A DNA stretch of 48,262 bases from JALYNX01 sp040905925 (GCA_040905925.1 JBBDQO010000031.1:1-48262), one strand, 5' to 3'; positions 33,906 through 42,840 are shown, numbered from the stretch's first letter. The notes: generated by a model not told the origin, from the letters alone. Program-made: numbers and translations.

Positions 33906-34568
33906 CTATTCGGCGCTTTCGCTTTCTTGCTCGCCCTCAGCAGGCTCCTCACCCTCGGCAAGCTCCTCTCCCTCGCCCTCGATCTCCGCTTCGGGCACTT
34001 CGACGACTTCGGCGGCGAGTGTGGTGACGCTCATGACGACCGCTTCCGGATCTTCGGTGTAGGTCACACCCTCGATCACGGGGAGGTCGCCGATGCGAAG
34101 CGAGTCGCCGATCTCGACATCCGAAACGTCGAGCACGATTGCTGATGGAATCGCCGTGGGCAGCGCCTCGATGACGACATGGGTGCGCTGGGGGGAGAAG
34201 ACGCCGCCGTTGATCACTCCGATCGGCGAGCCTTCGAAGTGGATCGCCACCTCGGCGGTCACGATCTCGTCGAGAGAGACCGTCACAAAGTCGATGTGGC
34301 GGTACTCGTTGCGGAAAGGATGGCGCTCGATGACCCTGGCCATGGTCAACAACGTGGCGCCGCCTTCGATCTCGAGGTTGATCAGGGCGTTGGCCCCGGC
34401 CTCGGTGTGGAGCACCACGTGCAGATCGTGGGCGTTCACCGCGATCGAGACCGGCTCGGTGCCCTTTCCATAGACGATGGCCGGCACATTCCCTGTCTTC
34501 CTGACGCGACCGGACTCACGCGAACCGGTGCTCCGCCCCGTTTGGGCGCGCAGACTGACTTCGGGCAT
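33906..34568 (-). CDS. rplY: 50S ribosomal protein L25/general stress protein Ctc
   Basis: 5S-rRNA-binding ribosomal protein of the long CTC type, 220 residues. The N-terminal L25 domain begins VSLRAQTGRSTGSRESGRVR and includes NVPAIVYGKG. The C-terminal beta domain contains LDVSDVEIGDSLRIGDL. An acidic, Glu/Ala-rich tail (about the last 35 residues) is typical of actinobacterial CTC proteins. The start is ATG 34568 with AAGGAG eight bases upstream. It is the first gene of the long minus-strand run rplY-pth-glpK-pgsA-epimerase-mfd. Confidence 0.94.
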   Translation of the reverse strand: MPEVSLRAQTGRSTGSRESGRVRKTGNVPAIVYGKGTEPVSIAVNAHDLHVVLHTEAGANALINLEIEGGATLLTMARVIERHPFRNEYRHIDFVTVSLDEIVTAEVAIHFEGSPIGVINGGVFSPQRTHVVIEALPTAIPSAIVLDVSDVEIGDSLRIGDLPVIEGVTYTEDPEAVVMSVTTLAAEVVEVPEAEIEGEGEELAEGEEPAEGEQESESAE

Positions 34569-34605
34569 CGAAAAACTCCTTGGAGGAATGAGAGGTGGCG
34601 GCCAA

Positions 34606-35268
34606 TTATGGCTTGATGGCGGCCGTTCTGCCAGACGAGATCGCGGCGATCCATGATGCGGTCCTCTCGGTCAGATGCTTGAGCATCGCCTCTTCGGACC
34701 AACCGCCCCCGGTGAGCGAATGGGTGGCGCCCTCGAGGATCTCCACAGTCGCGTTGGGAAGGGGGGCGATGTGTCGTTCGAAGAGATCCATGCGACTCAG
34801 AGAATCCCTGGTCCCCTGGAAGAACAGAAGTGGCAACTTCACCTCCGGAAAATGGGCGACTCGAAGCGATTCCGGTTTGCCTGGCGGGTGCAAGGGATAG
34901 GCGTAGAGGACCACACCGGCGGCGGGGTAACCCTCGGCCACCAGGTAGGTGGCCATCCGGCCCCCCATCGACCTGCCGGCGAGGAAGATCATGTCGACCT
35001 TCTCACCCAACACCTCCGCCGCCGCCCGGTGACACTCGACGAGACGCTCTGCTCGATCGGGGCTCTTCGACCCCCGTTCGGTGTAGGGGTAGTTGAAGGT
35101 CAGCACCTGGTGCCCGGCTGCGGCGAGTCGGTCACGGAGGGCCACCATGACCCGGTGGTCCTGATTGGTGCCTGCCCCGTGGGCAAGGAGGATCCCAAGT
35201 GGCCCGGCACCGGCGAGCCGGCCGCTGACCGCACCACCCGGCCAAGGGATAGAGACCGTCGAGACCAT
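34606..35268 (-). CDS. Alpha/beta hydrolase of the KANL3/Tex30-like group
   Basis: The product is 220 residues. ILLAHGAGTNQDHRVMVAL forms the oxyanion turn, LTFNYPYTERG follows, the nucleophile serine sits in AGRSMGGRMAT, and the aspartate and histidine lie in FQGTRDSLSR and EGATHSLTGG. The catalytic triad is therefore complete. It is a probable esterase with unknown substrate. The start ATG 35268 has GGAAAC directly upstream; a longer start (ATG 35301) would abut the divergent pgl start. The large open frame upstream is a shadow of pgl. Confidence 0.85.
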   Translation of the reverse strand: MVSTVSIPWPGGAVSGRLAGAGPLGILLAHGAGTNQDHRVMVALRDRLAAAGHQVLTFNYPYTERGSKSPDRAERLVECHRAAAEVLGEKVDMIFLAGRSMGGRMATYLVAEGYPAAGVVLYAYPLHPPGKPESLRVAHFPEVKLPLLFFQGTRDSLSRMDLFERHIAPLPNATVEILEGATHSLTGGGWSEEAMLKHLTERTASWIAAISSGRTAAIKP

Positions 35269-35301
35269 GTTTCCAATGTATCGAGCCAGTACCGTTGCCA
35301 T

Positions 35302-35979
35302 GTGGAGCTCATCGTCCATGACACGCCTGACGCTGCGACCCAAGCAGCATCGAAACGGATCGCCGACCTGATCTCCACGGCCGAAGGGCGTTTCTCCTTC
35401 GGGCTGGCAGGCGGCTTGGCGGCGGAGGCCACCTACCGGATGATGCGAGGCCGGGCCACCGGTTGGGACAAGGTCGATGCCTGGCTCTCGGACGAGCGCT
35501 GGGTCCCTCCCGACCATGAGCGTTCCAACGGGCATATGGCCGCCGTGACCTTGCTCGACCATGTCGACGCCAACTTCATCAGGCCGAGATGGAGCGAGTA
35601 CCTGGAACCGGAGGACGCCGCGGCCCATTATGACGCACGTCTACGCTCGATTCATGCCGGGAAACCTCCCGACCTGATCATGCTCGGCATGGGAGCCGAC
35701 GCCCACGTCGCATCGTTGTTCCCGGACACACCGGCGCTGGCCGAGCGCAGCCGCTGGTATGTCGCCAATCGCGAGACCGGTCAGGGAGAAGATCGGCTCA
35801 CCGCGACCTACCCGCTCCTGTGGAGCGCAAGTCTCGTCCTGGTGGTTACCCTCGGAATCGATAAGGCTGTCGCCCTCAAGGCCAGCTTCGAAGGCGGCAC
35901 ACCCGCCGGACAACTGAGCGAAGCCGAGGGAGTCGTCGAGTGGTATGTGGATCGGGACGCAGCCTCCCTTCTCTCCTGA
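35302..35979 (+). CDS. pgl: 6-phosphogluconolactonase
   Basis: Hydrolyses 6-phosphogluconolactone in the oxidative pentose phosphate pathway. The product is 225 residues, of the DevB/SOL type. Motifs: FSFGLAGGLAAEATYRMM, WLSDERWVPPDHERSNGHMA and PPDLIMLGMGADAHVASLFP. In the last motif the usual GxDGH is GADAH, a Gly-to-Ala change close to the active-site histidine. The GTG start at 35302 directly abuts the start region of the divergent hydrolase. zwf and gnd are not in the window. It overlaps the next gene by 40 bases. Confidence 0.9.
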   Translation: MELIVHDTPDAATQAASKRIADLISTAEGRFSFGLAGGLAAEATYRMMRGRATGWDKVDAWLSDERWVPPDHERSNGHMAAVTLLDHVDANFIRPRWSEYLEPEDAAAHYDARLRSIHAGKPPDLIMLGMGADAHVASLFPDTPALAERSRWYVANRETGQGEDRLTATYPLLWSASLVLVVTLGIDKAVALKASFEGGTPAGQLSEAEGVVEWYVDRDAASLLS

Positions 35980-36845
35980 TTTCAACCGTCCTGGCCTTGA
36001 CCATGGCGGCCTGCAACGCCTCCGATGGGGCGACCGTGACCACCGCCGCGGCGCCAACCACCACGACCACCTGGCGTCCCCCCTCGACCAGCTCCACGAC
36101 TACGACCACCACGGTCACCACCACCACAACCACGACTCCCGAGCCGTTGCCCGAGATCGACGCCGAGATCCTCATTCCCGAAGGCACCGGACCGTTCCCG
36201 GCAGTGGTCCTGGTTCATGGCGGAGGATGGGTGGCAGGCTCGCCTTCGATCATGCGGCCCCTCGCCGAGTCGCTCACCGAGGCGGGTTACCTGACCGTCA
36301 ACACGCGGTACACCTTGGCCGGCGAGCAGCCTGGCTTCCCCGCCGCCATCGACGATGTCGCGTGCGCAGTCCGCTACGCGGCAGCACACCCCGCTTCCGA
36401 CGGCACTGTCGTAGTGCTCGGCCATTCGGCCGGAGCCCACATTTCAGCGGTGGTCGCTCTCAGCGGTGATGGCTACGCAACCTCCTGCCCGATCCCGGGG
36501 ACCGGGGTCCCCGATCGCCTGGTCGGGCTCGCCGGGCCCTACGACGTGGCCCGGCTCGGCCCCTTGATGCACCCGTTCTTCGGTGTCACCCCCACCGAGG
36601 ATCCGGAGACGTGGCGAGCGGGAAATCCTCTCAATCTGGTCGACCAGAACCCCGATCTGGCGAGTCTCCTGATGTACGGCGACGAGGACGGGCTGATAGA
36701 TTCTTCCTTCGCCTTCGACTTCGCCGAGGCTCTGACCGGCGCCGGCTCGGAGGCCCTGGTGGAAGGGGTCGAAGGCGCCCGTCACAACGACATGTACTCG
36801 CCCAGATTCGTCGGTGACCTCATTGCCGTCTGGCTCGAGGGTTGA
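35940..36845 (+). CDS. Secreted alpha/beta-hydrolase lipoprotein with Thr-rich linker
   Basis: Lipoprotein signal (lipobox LTMAAC at about residue 25), then a Thr/Ser/Pro linker of about 40 residues with runs of threonine, then a hormone-sensitive-lipase/BD-FAE-like hydrolase. The oxyanion motif is VLVHGGGWVAGSP, the nucleophile is in LGHSAGAHIS, the aspartate in YGDEDGLID and the histidine in GARHNDMYSP. Likely an esterase tethered to the cell surface, with the linker spanning the envelope. The GTG 35940 start overlaps the end of pgl; it is needed for a complete signal peptide. It converges on the GNAT gene. Confidence 0.85.
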   Translation: MVCGSGRSLPSLLISTVLALTMAACNASDGATVTTAAAPTTTTTWRPPSTSSTTTTTTVTTTTTTTPEPLPEIDAEILIPEGTGPFPAVVLVHGGGWVAGSPSIMRPLAESLTEAGYLTVNTRYTLAGEQPGFPAAIDDVACAVRYAAAHPASDGTVVVLGHSAGAHISAVVALSGDGYATSCPIPGTGVPDRLVGLAGPYDVARLGPLMHPFFGVTPTEDPETWRAGNPLNLVDQNPDLASLLMYGDEDGLIDSSFAFDFAEALTGAGSEALVEGVEGARHNDMYSPRFVGDLIAVWLEG

Positions 36846-36851
36846 CCAGGC

Positions 36852-37259
36852 TCAGACCGGCTCCTCACCGGGTGCCAGGATCCAAGCACTGTTGTGTTGG
36901 GTCATCCCGATCCGGGGGTAGTACTCGACGGCCTTCGGCGCAGCGAGCAGGATGACGGTGGCTTCCGGTGTCTCCTGACGCGTCCTCCGCACCAATTCGC
37001 GACCGATGCCCTGCGCTTGGAAGTCCAGTCTCACTGCCAGGTCGGAGAGGTAGGTGCAGTAGACCCAGTCCGTGACCGAGCGGGAGATACCGACCAATGT
37101 CTCGCCGTCCCAGGCAGTCACCACGAGGTCGGCTTCCGCCAGCATCCTTCTCATGCGCTCCCGATTCTCAACCGGGCGGCGCTCCCCGATAGTGGAGTCG
37201 ATGTACAGGTCGATGACGGCGTCGAGATCGAGGTCGTTGCCCAACCGGTACGTGATCAC
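36852..37259 (-). CDS. GNAT-family N-acetyltransferase
   Basis: The product is 135 residues. The acetyl-CoA site is AVRLDFQAQGIGRELVRRT (the Q-x-x-G-x-G motif), preceded by the beta bulge ISRSVTDWVYCTYLSDL and followed by ILLAAPKAVEYYPRIGM, the usual C-terminal pattern of small-molecule acetyltransferases. The substrate is unknown. The start is ATG 37259. The 181 bases up to the glutamine-synthetase-like gene hold no other gene; a TTGACA at 37321 has no good partner -10. Confidence 0.88.
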   Translation of the reverse strand: MITYRLGNDLDLDAVIDLYIDSTIGERRPVENRERMRRMLAEADLVVTAWDGETLVGISRSVTDWVYCTYLSDLAVRLDFQAQGIGRELVRRTRQETPEATVILLAAPKAVEYYPRIGMTQHNSAWILAPGEEPV

Positions 37260-37427
37260 GGGGGTGGAGAGTAGGGCCCCAGCATGTCAGCGCCCGAAAT
37301 TGGGTTGCACAGGGTCGTATTTGACACCTGAGCCTCCCAATTAGGAGAGGTCATCGTGCTCAGGGGCAACAGCCCTTGATACTGTTTCGGGCCGAACCAA
37401 CCGCCGCGCAATTGTGCGCACCCGTAC

Positions 37428-37433
37428 AGGAGG
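37428..37433 (+). promoter_or_regulatory. Ribosome-binding site pointing to a CTG start
   Basis: AGGAGG seven bases before CTG 37441. No ATG, GTG or TTG is at a usable distance: GTG 37414 lies upstream of this box and has none of its own. Confidence 0.6.
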
Positions 37434-37440
37434 CAGCTTT

Positions 37441-38727
37441 CTGAGCAAGACCGGCTACGACCGTGTTCGCTTTCTCTGGCCCGACCATCTCGGTCTGGCC
37501 CGAGGCAAGTACCTGTCGAGCACCCGGGCGGAGGAGGGGAGCAACCACTGCGTCGCCTTGTTCTCCCTTCAGCTCAACCGGGTGATGATCCCCCATCCAG
37601 GCGCCCATCACGAGAGCTTTCCGGATGTCGAAGCCCGCTTTTCAACCGATGACATCAGGCCCGGCTGGGAGGAGGGGACCGGTGTCGTCGTCGCGTCGAT
37701 AAGCAAGGACGGGACTCCCGTGGAGCTCGCCCCGCGTTCGATTCTCGAGCGGGTCGTCGCCGAGTGGGAAGAGCTGGGGCTGACTCCGATGATCGGCTTC
37801 GAGCTGGAGGCATTTCTGTTCGAGCCCGACGGCGACCGGGGATGGCGGCCGATCCACACCCCCGGCTCGTACGTCTACGGCACCGGGACCGCGGTCGATC
37901 CAAGCGGGACCATTCAGGAGATCATGGAAACCGCCTTGGATGTCGGCCTGGAGCTGGAATCCGTCAACTCCGAATACGAAGACGGTCAATTCGAGCTCAC
38001 CCTTCGCTACGGAACGGCCCTTCAGGCCTCCGACGATGCCTTCTTGTTCAGGGTGATGGCGAGGGAGATCGCGGCCAAACGCGGTTACCTCCTCTCCTTC
38101 CTTGGCAAGCCGGTCACTGAACGAGGAGGCAGCGGGATCCATGTCAACTTCTCGTTGGTCGACCGGGACGGAAAGAACGCCTTCAGCGATCCCTCCGCCC
38201 CGGACGGCCTGAGTGAGCTTGCACACCGGTGCATCGCCGGGATCGTCCACGATCATGCGTCAATGACCGCTTTGATCGCACCCACGGTCAACGCTTACAA
38301 GCGCCTCCAGCCAGGATCTCTGAATGGTTACTACGCCAACTGGGGATTCGACCACCGCGGGGTCGCGGTCAGGGTGCCACCCGCCAATGAGTCAGGGATG
38401 AGGCTCGAGCACCGACTGGCGGATGGCGCTACCTCGGTACACGTCGCCGCCGCCGCGTCATTGGTGTCGGCCTTGCGTGGGGTGCGCATGGAATTGGAGT
38501 GCCCTCCTGCCGAGACTCAGGACTGCATCACCGGTGTCGACACCGACGTGACGGTCCCCTCCAGCCTCGGCGCTGCCCTCGACGCGCTGGAGGATGACAA
38601 GGAGTTCGTGGAGGCATTCTCGCCGAGCTATGTCGAAGGGTTCCTCGCAGTGAAGAGGGCCGAGTGGAAGCGGTTCATGTCCCACACCACCGACTGGGAG
38701 CTCGAGGAGTACTTCCCGTACTACTGA
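37441..38727 (+). CDS. Glutamine-synthetase-like gamma-glutamyl ligase
   Basis: The product is 428 residues and belongs to the GS superfamily. The N-terminal beta-grasp YDRVRFLWPDHLGLARGKYL is followed by catalytic-domain motifs GFELEAFLFEPD, the metal/glutamate region NSEYEDGQFELTLRYG, GGSGIHVNFSLVD (ATP/glutamate) and NAYKRLQPGSL. The adenylylation-site tyrosine motif of GlnA is not seen. This fits gamma-glutamyl-polyamine or -amine ligases (GlnA3/PuuA/GlnT types) better than housekeeping GlnA. No puu genes are near, so the substrate stays open. CTG 37441 is used as the start because of the AGGAGG box and the family-like N-terminus; GTG 37414 is the conventional alternative. Confidence 0.85.
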   Translation: MSKTGYDRVRFLWPDHLGLARGKYLSSTRAEEGSNHCVALFSLQLNRVMIPHPGAHHESFPDVEARFSTDDIRPGWEEGTGVVVASISKDGTPVELAPRSILERVVAEWEELGLTPMIGFELEAFLFEPDGDRGWRPIHTPGSYVYGTGTAVDPSGTIQEIMETALDVGLELESVNSEYEDGQFELTLRYGTALQASDDAFLFRVMAREIAAKRGYLLSFLGKPVTERGGSGIHVNFSLVDRDGKNAFSDPSAPDGLSELAHRCIAGIVHDHASMTALIAPTVNAYKRLQPGSLNGYYANWGFDHRGVAVRVPPANESGMRLEHRLADGATSVHVAAAASLVSALRGVRMELECPPAETQDCITGVDTDVTVPSSLGAALDALEDDKEFVEAFSPSYVEGFLAVKRAEWKRFMSHTTDWELEEYFPYY

Positions 38728-38732
38728 CCCGA

Positions 38733-39599
38733 TCAGATCGAGGTGATGTCGCGTGGCGCCATCCTCGGGCCGAACTTGGGCTCATGACCGAGGGTGTGGA
38801 GGAGGCGGATGACCCGAGCTCGCTGGGGCCGAAACGGCTCCAGCAGCTCCAACATCTGCTCGTCGGTGCCGCGCGGGCGCCCGGTGAGATGATGAACCAC
38901 CAGATGCTTGGTGTGGAAGTCCCCGACCTCGACCTGATCGGGATCGCCGTGTGACACCACCAGGGTCTTGGCCACGGTCCACGGGCCTACTCCCGAATGG
39001 CGCTCGAGGACCCGTGCTGCAGACGCCGGTGGTTGAGCACTCGAGGCCTCGATGTTGGCGAAGTTGGCCGCGACCCGCCGGAGTACGTCCGCCCTTCGCT
39101 TCTCGAGATGCAATTCGTGATAGGCCCAATACGGGGCAGTCGCCATTCGCTCCGGATCTGGTGGCAGCAACAACCCCCCGCGAGGCCCTGGTGCCGCCTC
39201 AGCGAAGGCGCGACGGAGGCTGCGCATGGCTGACGAGGCCTCGCTCCCGGTCACCTTTTGGCTCACGATCGCCACCACCAGGGCATCGAAGACGAGCCCG
39301 GTCCTCCCGAATCGGAGCCCGGGGTGACGGCGATGAAGCTCCCCAACCAATTGGTGATCCGTGGTGAAAGCCGACGGGTCGTCTTCGAGCCCGGCGATCG
39401 CCCCCAACGACCCCATTAGCCAGTCGGCCCCCTCGCCCCACGCCTCGCCCACCACCTCCTGACGGGTGCGCCGGATGCGAATGGTGCCTGGCCCTTCAGG
39501 GGTCCGCGCCGTCAACCACCAGCCGTCGTCAGCGAACCAGCCGTGAAGTGGCCTGAGGGTCTGCCTCAGATCGAGAGCCCCGGTGACGGGGACGGTCAT
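38733..39599 (-). CDS. DNA-3-methyladenine glycosylase (AlkA-like HhH-GPD)
   Basis: Base-excision repair enzyme of 288 residues. An AlkA-type N-terminal beta domain opens with LRQTLRPLHGWFADDGWWL. The core has FDALVVAIVSQKVTGSEAS, the helix-hairpin-helix is LERHSGVGPWTVAKT, and the catalytic aspartate lies in EVGDFHTKHLVVHHL. It likely excises alkylated purines. ATG 39599 is chosen; the frame upstream is a shadow with no homology. It converges on the glutamine-synthetase-like gene with 5 bases between the stops. Confidence 0.88.
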   Translation of the reverse strand: MTVPVTGALDLRQTLRPLHGWFADDGWWLTARTPEGPGTIRIRRTRQEVVGEAWGEGADWLMGSLGAIAGLEDDPSAFTTDHQLVGELHRRHPGLRFGRTGLVFDALVVAIVSQKVTGSEASSAMRSLRRAFAEAAPGPRGGLLLPPDPERMATAPYWAYHELHLEKRRADVLRRVAANFANIEASSAQPPASAARVLERHSGVGPWTVAKTLVVSHGDPDQVEVGDFHTKHLVVHHLTGRPRGTDEQMLELLEPFRPQRARVIRLLHTLGHEPKFGPRMAPRDITSI

Positions 39600-39682
39600 G
39601 GTTTCCACGGCGGCATCATTGTCCGCAGACGGGCATAGGGAGCAGTAGTAGCGCGTTGACGGCGTCGAGAGAAGGGAATCAA

Positions 39683-40231
39683 ATGGCTTCAGTGGCGATC
39701 GTGGGTGAAGGTCCTGGAGGCCTTTCTGCAGCCCTCTTCCTGGCCAAGAACGGCCATGAGGTGACGGTGTTCGGGACCGACAAGACCGCGATGAACTACG
39801 CCTATCTACACAACTATCTGGGAATTCCCGAGATCGCCGGCACTTCTTTCCAAACGATCGCCAAGCGGCAAGTGACCGGATTCGGCGCCACACTCCGTGA
39901 GGAGGAGGTGACGTCGGTCAGTGTCGACGACGGTTTCATCCTGACCACCGCATCGGGCTCGATAGAAGTCGACTATCTGATTCTCACCGAGGGCAAGAAC
40001 CCGGTGCTGGCGCGCTCGCTGGGAGTGGCCGAAGACGAGACCGGTGCTATCCAGGTGGACCGCGACTATCGATCGTCTGTCGATCGTGTCTATGTGGTCG
40101 GCCGATCGGCAAGACCCGAGCGCAGTCAGGCGATCATCTCGGCCGGCGCCGGAGCCACCGCCGCCCTCGACATCCTCGCGCTCGAGACCGGAGCCAATGT
40201 CCAAGACTGGGATACCCCTCCCAAGGAATAG
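39683..40231 (+). CDS. Small FAD-dependent oxidoreductase, thioredoxin-reductase-like
   Basis: The product is 182 residues, roughly half of a normal thioredoxin reductase. The FAD-binding motif VAIVGEGPGGLSAALFLAKN is at the N-terminus, DYLILTEGKNP in the middle, and the FAD-closing segment VDRVYVVGRSARPERSQ with AIISAGAGATAALDIL at the end. The NADPH domain and the CxxC redox pair are missing. Short stand-alone FAD folds of this kind exist, but their roles are mostly unknown. ATG 39683 has GAAGGG upstream. A histidine kinase gene follows after 59 bases in the same direction. Confidence 0.82.
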   Translation: MASVAIVGEGPGGLSAALFLAKNGHEVTVFGTDKTAMNYAYLHNYLGIPEIAGTSFQTIAKRQVTGFGATLREEEVTSVSVDDGFILTTASGSIEVDYLILTEGKNPVLARSLGVAEDETGAIQVDRDYRSSVDRVYVVGRSARPERSQAIISAGAGATAALDILALETGANVQDWDTPPKE

Positions 40232-40290
40232 CTCGGCCAGGTCCTTTCTGAATCAAGATTGAGACCCAAACCGCCGATCTACCACGGGAG

Positions 40291-41415
40291 ATGAATACAC
40301 CTGTGGGCAAACTGCAGAACGAGATCGAAGCTGTCGTTTCTGCGGCCTCGGTCCCCATGCTCATCGTGGATTACACCCCGATCATCACTCGCTATGCGGG
40401 GCTATCGGTGAACGAGATCGCAAATCGCCTCGTGGTCGAGGACGAATTGCTCGAATGTCTCTCGCTGCCGATTCAGCTCGGCGCCAGCGATGAGTGGATG
40501 AAGTTGTACGGATTCCCATATGAGGATCAGGTTCCGGACTTGGTGACGAGGCACTTCTCCGCAGCGGCATATCCCGAATTGCGAGTCAACATGATCGCCC
40601 AGTTCCTTGCGCCGTTTCGCGGCGTGACGTCGATAAGAAGCGAGCACCGGGCCCCCACTCTGGCGGGCGACGTGATCGTCCGCTCTCATTGGAAGGCGCC
40701 GATATGGAACGACCGTCCCGACTATTCGCGGGTCGTGATCGTCGATCTCGACGTGACCGACCTTCGCGAGACAGAGAGGTCACTCGAAGATGCCATCGAG
40801 GCCAAGAATCGTCTCACCGCGGTGATCGCCCACGAGTTGCGCAATCCGCTCGCCGCCGTAGTGGGGTTCAGCTCGATACTCACCTCGGATTGGGACTCCC
40901 TGGACGACGACGCCCGATGCGAAATGGTGACCGAGATCGGCCTCCAATTGGGTGATGTCACGGCGCTGCTCGACGACTTCCTGGTCGGCAGTCAGGACGC
41001 CATCCATGTCGAAAACGCCGAGGTGGCCCTGACGGAGGTATTCGACACGGTCGATCTCATTGGAGTGGCCCTGGAAATCGACACGGGGCTCTCAGTTCGG
41101 GGGGATGCGATGCGGATTCGCCAGATCGTCAGAAATCTGATTCGCAATGCCTTGAGGTATGGCGGCCCGATTGTCCGGCTCCGCACAGAGTCAGTTGACG
41201 GGCGGGTGCGGATTCAGGTGCGCGACGACGGACCCGGTGTTCCTCCTGACATCTTTGATCATCTCTTCGAGTCATTCACCCATGGCGAGAACCCAGGTTC
41301 TTTGGGGCTGGGGCTCTCGGTATCACGCGCTCTGGCGAGGCAAATGGCCGGCGAGCTGAGGTATTTCAGGGACGAGCGGTGGACAGTGTTCGAACTGGAG
41401 TTGGCGGCGGGCTGA
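40291..41415 (+). CDS. Soluble sensor histidine kinase
   Basis: The product is 374 residues with no transmembrane helix. The N-terminal sensory part (about 1-155) has PAS-like length and ends in a PAC-like DLDVTDLRETERSLEDAI linker. HisKA has the phospho-acceptor His181 in VIAHELRNPLAAVVGFSSIL. HATPase_c has NLIRNALRYG, VRDDGPGVPPDIFDHLFESF and GSLGLGLSVSRALARQM. No response regulator is adjacent. The start is ATG 40291. The gene for the small flavoprotein directly upstream suggests a redox-related input; this is an inference. Confidence 0.87.
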   Translation: MNTPVGKLQNEIEAVVSAASVPMLIVDYTPIITRYAGLSVNEIANRLVVEDELLECLSLPIQLGASDEWMKLYGFPYEDQVPDLVTRHFSAAAYPELRVNMIAQFLAPFRGVTSIRSEHRAPTLAGDVIVRSHWKAPIWNDRPDYSRVVIVDLDVTDLRETERSLEDAIEAKNRLTAVIAHELRNPLAAVVGFSSILTSDWDSLDDDARCEMVTEIGLQLGDVTALLDDFLVGSQDAIHVENAEVALTEVFDTVDLIGVALEIDTGLSVRGDAMRIRQIVRNLIRNALRYGGPIVRLRTESVDGRVRIQVRDDGPGVPPDIFDHLFESFTHGENPGSLGLGLSVSRALARQMAGELRYFRDERWTVFELELAAG

Positions 41416-41421
41416 GATCGG

Positions 41422-42840
41422 TCAGTCGACGGCTTCTCTGGTCGCCTTGATCCGTTCCAGGACATCGCCGGACGGCTTTCCCGGTTCAACGATGGGTCCC
41501 TGCATGGTCGACCATCGCTCCGCAATCTCAGAACAGGAGACACGGGTGATCATCGAAGCCGCCTGGATCGCTGCTCCCAAAGCGACCGGCTCGTCGGTGT
41601 CGGGGACCACCAGCGCCCGCTGAGAGAGGTTTGCGATCACCCGTTGCCAGGCCGCTCCCCTGGCGCCACCGCCGATGAGGATCAGTGGGGCGTCCCCAGA
41701 GATCCCGGATCCGGCAGTGGAAATAGCTGTCATCGCCTCGAGCAAAGAAGCGGCCGCTCCCTGGTATGCGGCGAGCAGGATCTCTTCCCCGCGGGTGGAA
41801 TGTCGAAGCCCGTGGATGCTCCCGGCGGCCTCAGGGAGGTTGGGAGTGCGCTCCCCGTCGAGATAGGGAAGGACCACGACGTCGGTGGCGTCGGCCACCG
41901 CTTCTCGGTCCAACCCGAGCCAGGCAGCGAAGCGGTCGACTGCCAGGGTGCAGTTGAGTGTCGCGGCCAGAGGAAGAAAGCCTCGATCGGCGGTGGCAAA
42001 ACCGGCCACCACACCCGTGGGGTCGACGATCCGGCTCTCCGACACCGCATAGATGGTCCCCGAGGTCCCGAGACTGACCACCGGGCGTCCGGGGCGGAGG
42101 CCGAGACCGAGGGCGGCACCCATGTTGTCCCCGGTCCCTCCTGCCACCGGCGTCCCGGTCGGCACCCCGAGTGCTCCTGCAGCTTCGTCGGTCACGACGC
42201 CGGCGCGGTCACCTGGCGCCACGATCTCGGGGAGCAAGGCCGGGTCGAGCCCAACCAGGTCCAGAGCCTCTGGGGAGTACCCCTCGGTCGACGATGACCA
42301 CCATCCGGTGCCCGATGCGTCGCCCCGATCGGTCGCTGCATTCCCGGTGAGCCGGAACGTGAGGTAGTCATGGGGAAGGAGGACTCGATGCACCGCGTTG
42401 GCGATATCCGGCTCGACTTGGTTCAGCCAGAGCCATTTCGAGATGGTGAACGATGCCACCGGCACGATGCCGATCCGCTCCGCCCAGACTTGGGCACCCC
42501 ACTGTTCCCTGAGCTCGAGGGCCTGGGGAGCCGAGCGAACGTCGTTCCACAGCATCGCGGGTCGCAGAGGCTCGCCGGCTTCGTCGAGCACCACCAGACC
42601 GTGCTGTTGGCCGGCAATCGAGAGGGCAGTGATGCCTGCGGCCATGCCGGTCTCGGCCATCGCTTGACCGAGGGCTTCCCACCACACTCTGGGATCGGTC
42701 TCCCGGGCACCGCCCGTCCCGCTCACCTCGTGGCTGGCGCGACCACTGGCCACCACGTCCCCCGTGTCGGGATCGACCACCAGCACCTTGGTCGACTGGG
42801 TGGAGCAGTCCACTCCGGCAACCAGGCCCGAGTTCTCCAC
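41422..42840 (-). CDS. xylB: Xylulokinase-like FGGY carbohydrate kinase
   Basis: The product is 472 residues. The N-terminal loop is GVDCSTQSTKVLVVD; the xylulokinase-type motif SIAGQQHGLVVLDEAG carries the substrate-contacting QQHG. KWLWLNQVEPD and GGTGDNMGAALGLGL (ATP site) follow, with LILIGGGARGAAWQRV at the C-terminus. QQHG supports D-xylulose or a close ketose as substrate. The GTG start at 42840 shares a base with the TAG stop of the preceding dehydrogenase gene (TAGTG), so the two are coupled. No xylA or sugar transporter is in the window. Confidence 0.88.
   Translation of the reverse strand: MENSGLVAGVDCSTQSTKVLVVDPDTGDVVASGRASHEVSGTGGARETDPRVWWEALGQAMAETGMAAGITALSIAGQQHGLVVLDEAGEPLRPAMLWNDVRSAPQALELREQWGAQVWAERIGIVPVASFTISKWLWLNQVEPDIANAVHRVLLPHDYLTFRLTGNAATDRGDASGTGWWSSSTEGYSPEALDLVGLDPALLPEIVAPGDRAGVVTDEAAGALGVPTGTPVAGGTGDNMGAALGLGLRPGRPVVSLGTSGTIYAVSESRIVDPTGVVAGFATADRGFLPLAATLNCTLAVDRFAAWLGLDREAVADATDVVVLPYLDGERTPNLPEAAGSIHGLRHSTRGEEILLAAYQGAAASLLEAMTAISTAGSGISGDAPLILIGGGARGAAWQRVIANLSQRALVVPDTDEPVALGAAIQAASMITRVSCSEIAERWSTMQGPIVEPGKPSGDVLERIKATREAVD

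Noticed and set aside
36100..36140. Simple ACC-type repeat, considered as a microsatellite or regulatory repeat
   Set aside because: It encodes the Thr-rich linker of the surface hydrolase in frame; similar linkers occur in the 44016 and 44705 genes, so it is explained by coding.
37321..37350. Possible sigma-70 promoter (TTGACA at 37321)
   Set aside because: No acceptable -10 hexamer at 16-18 bases; kept only as a remark.
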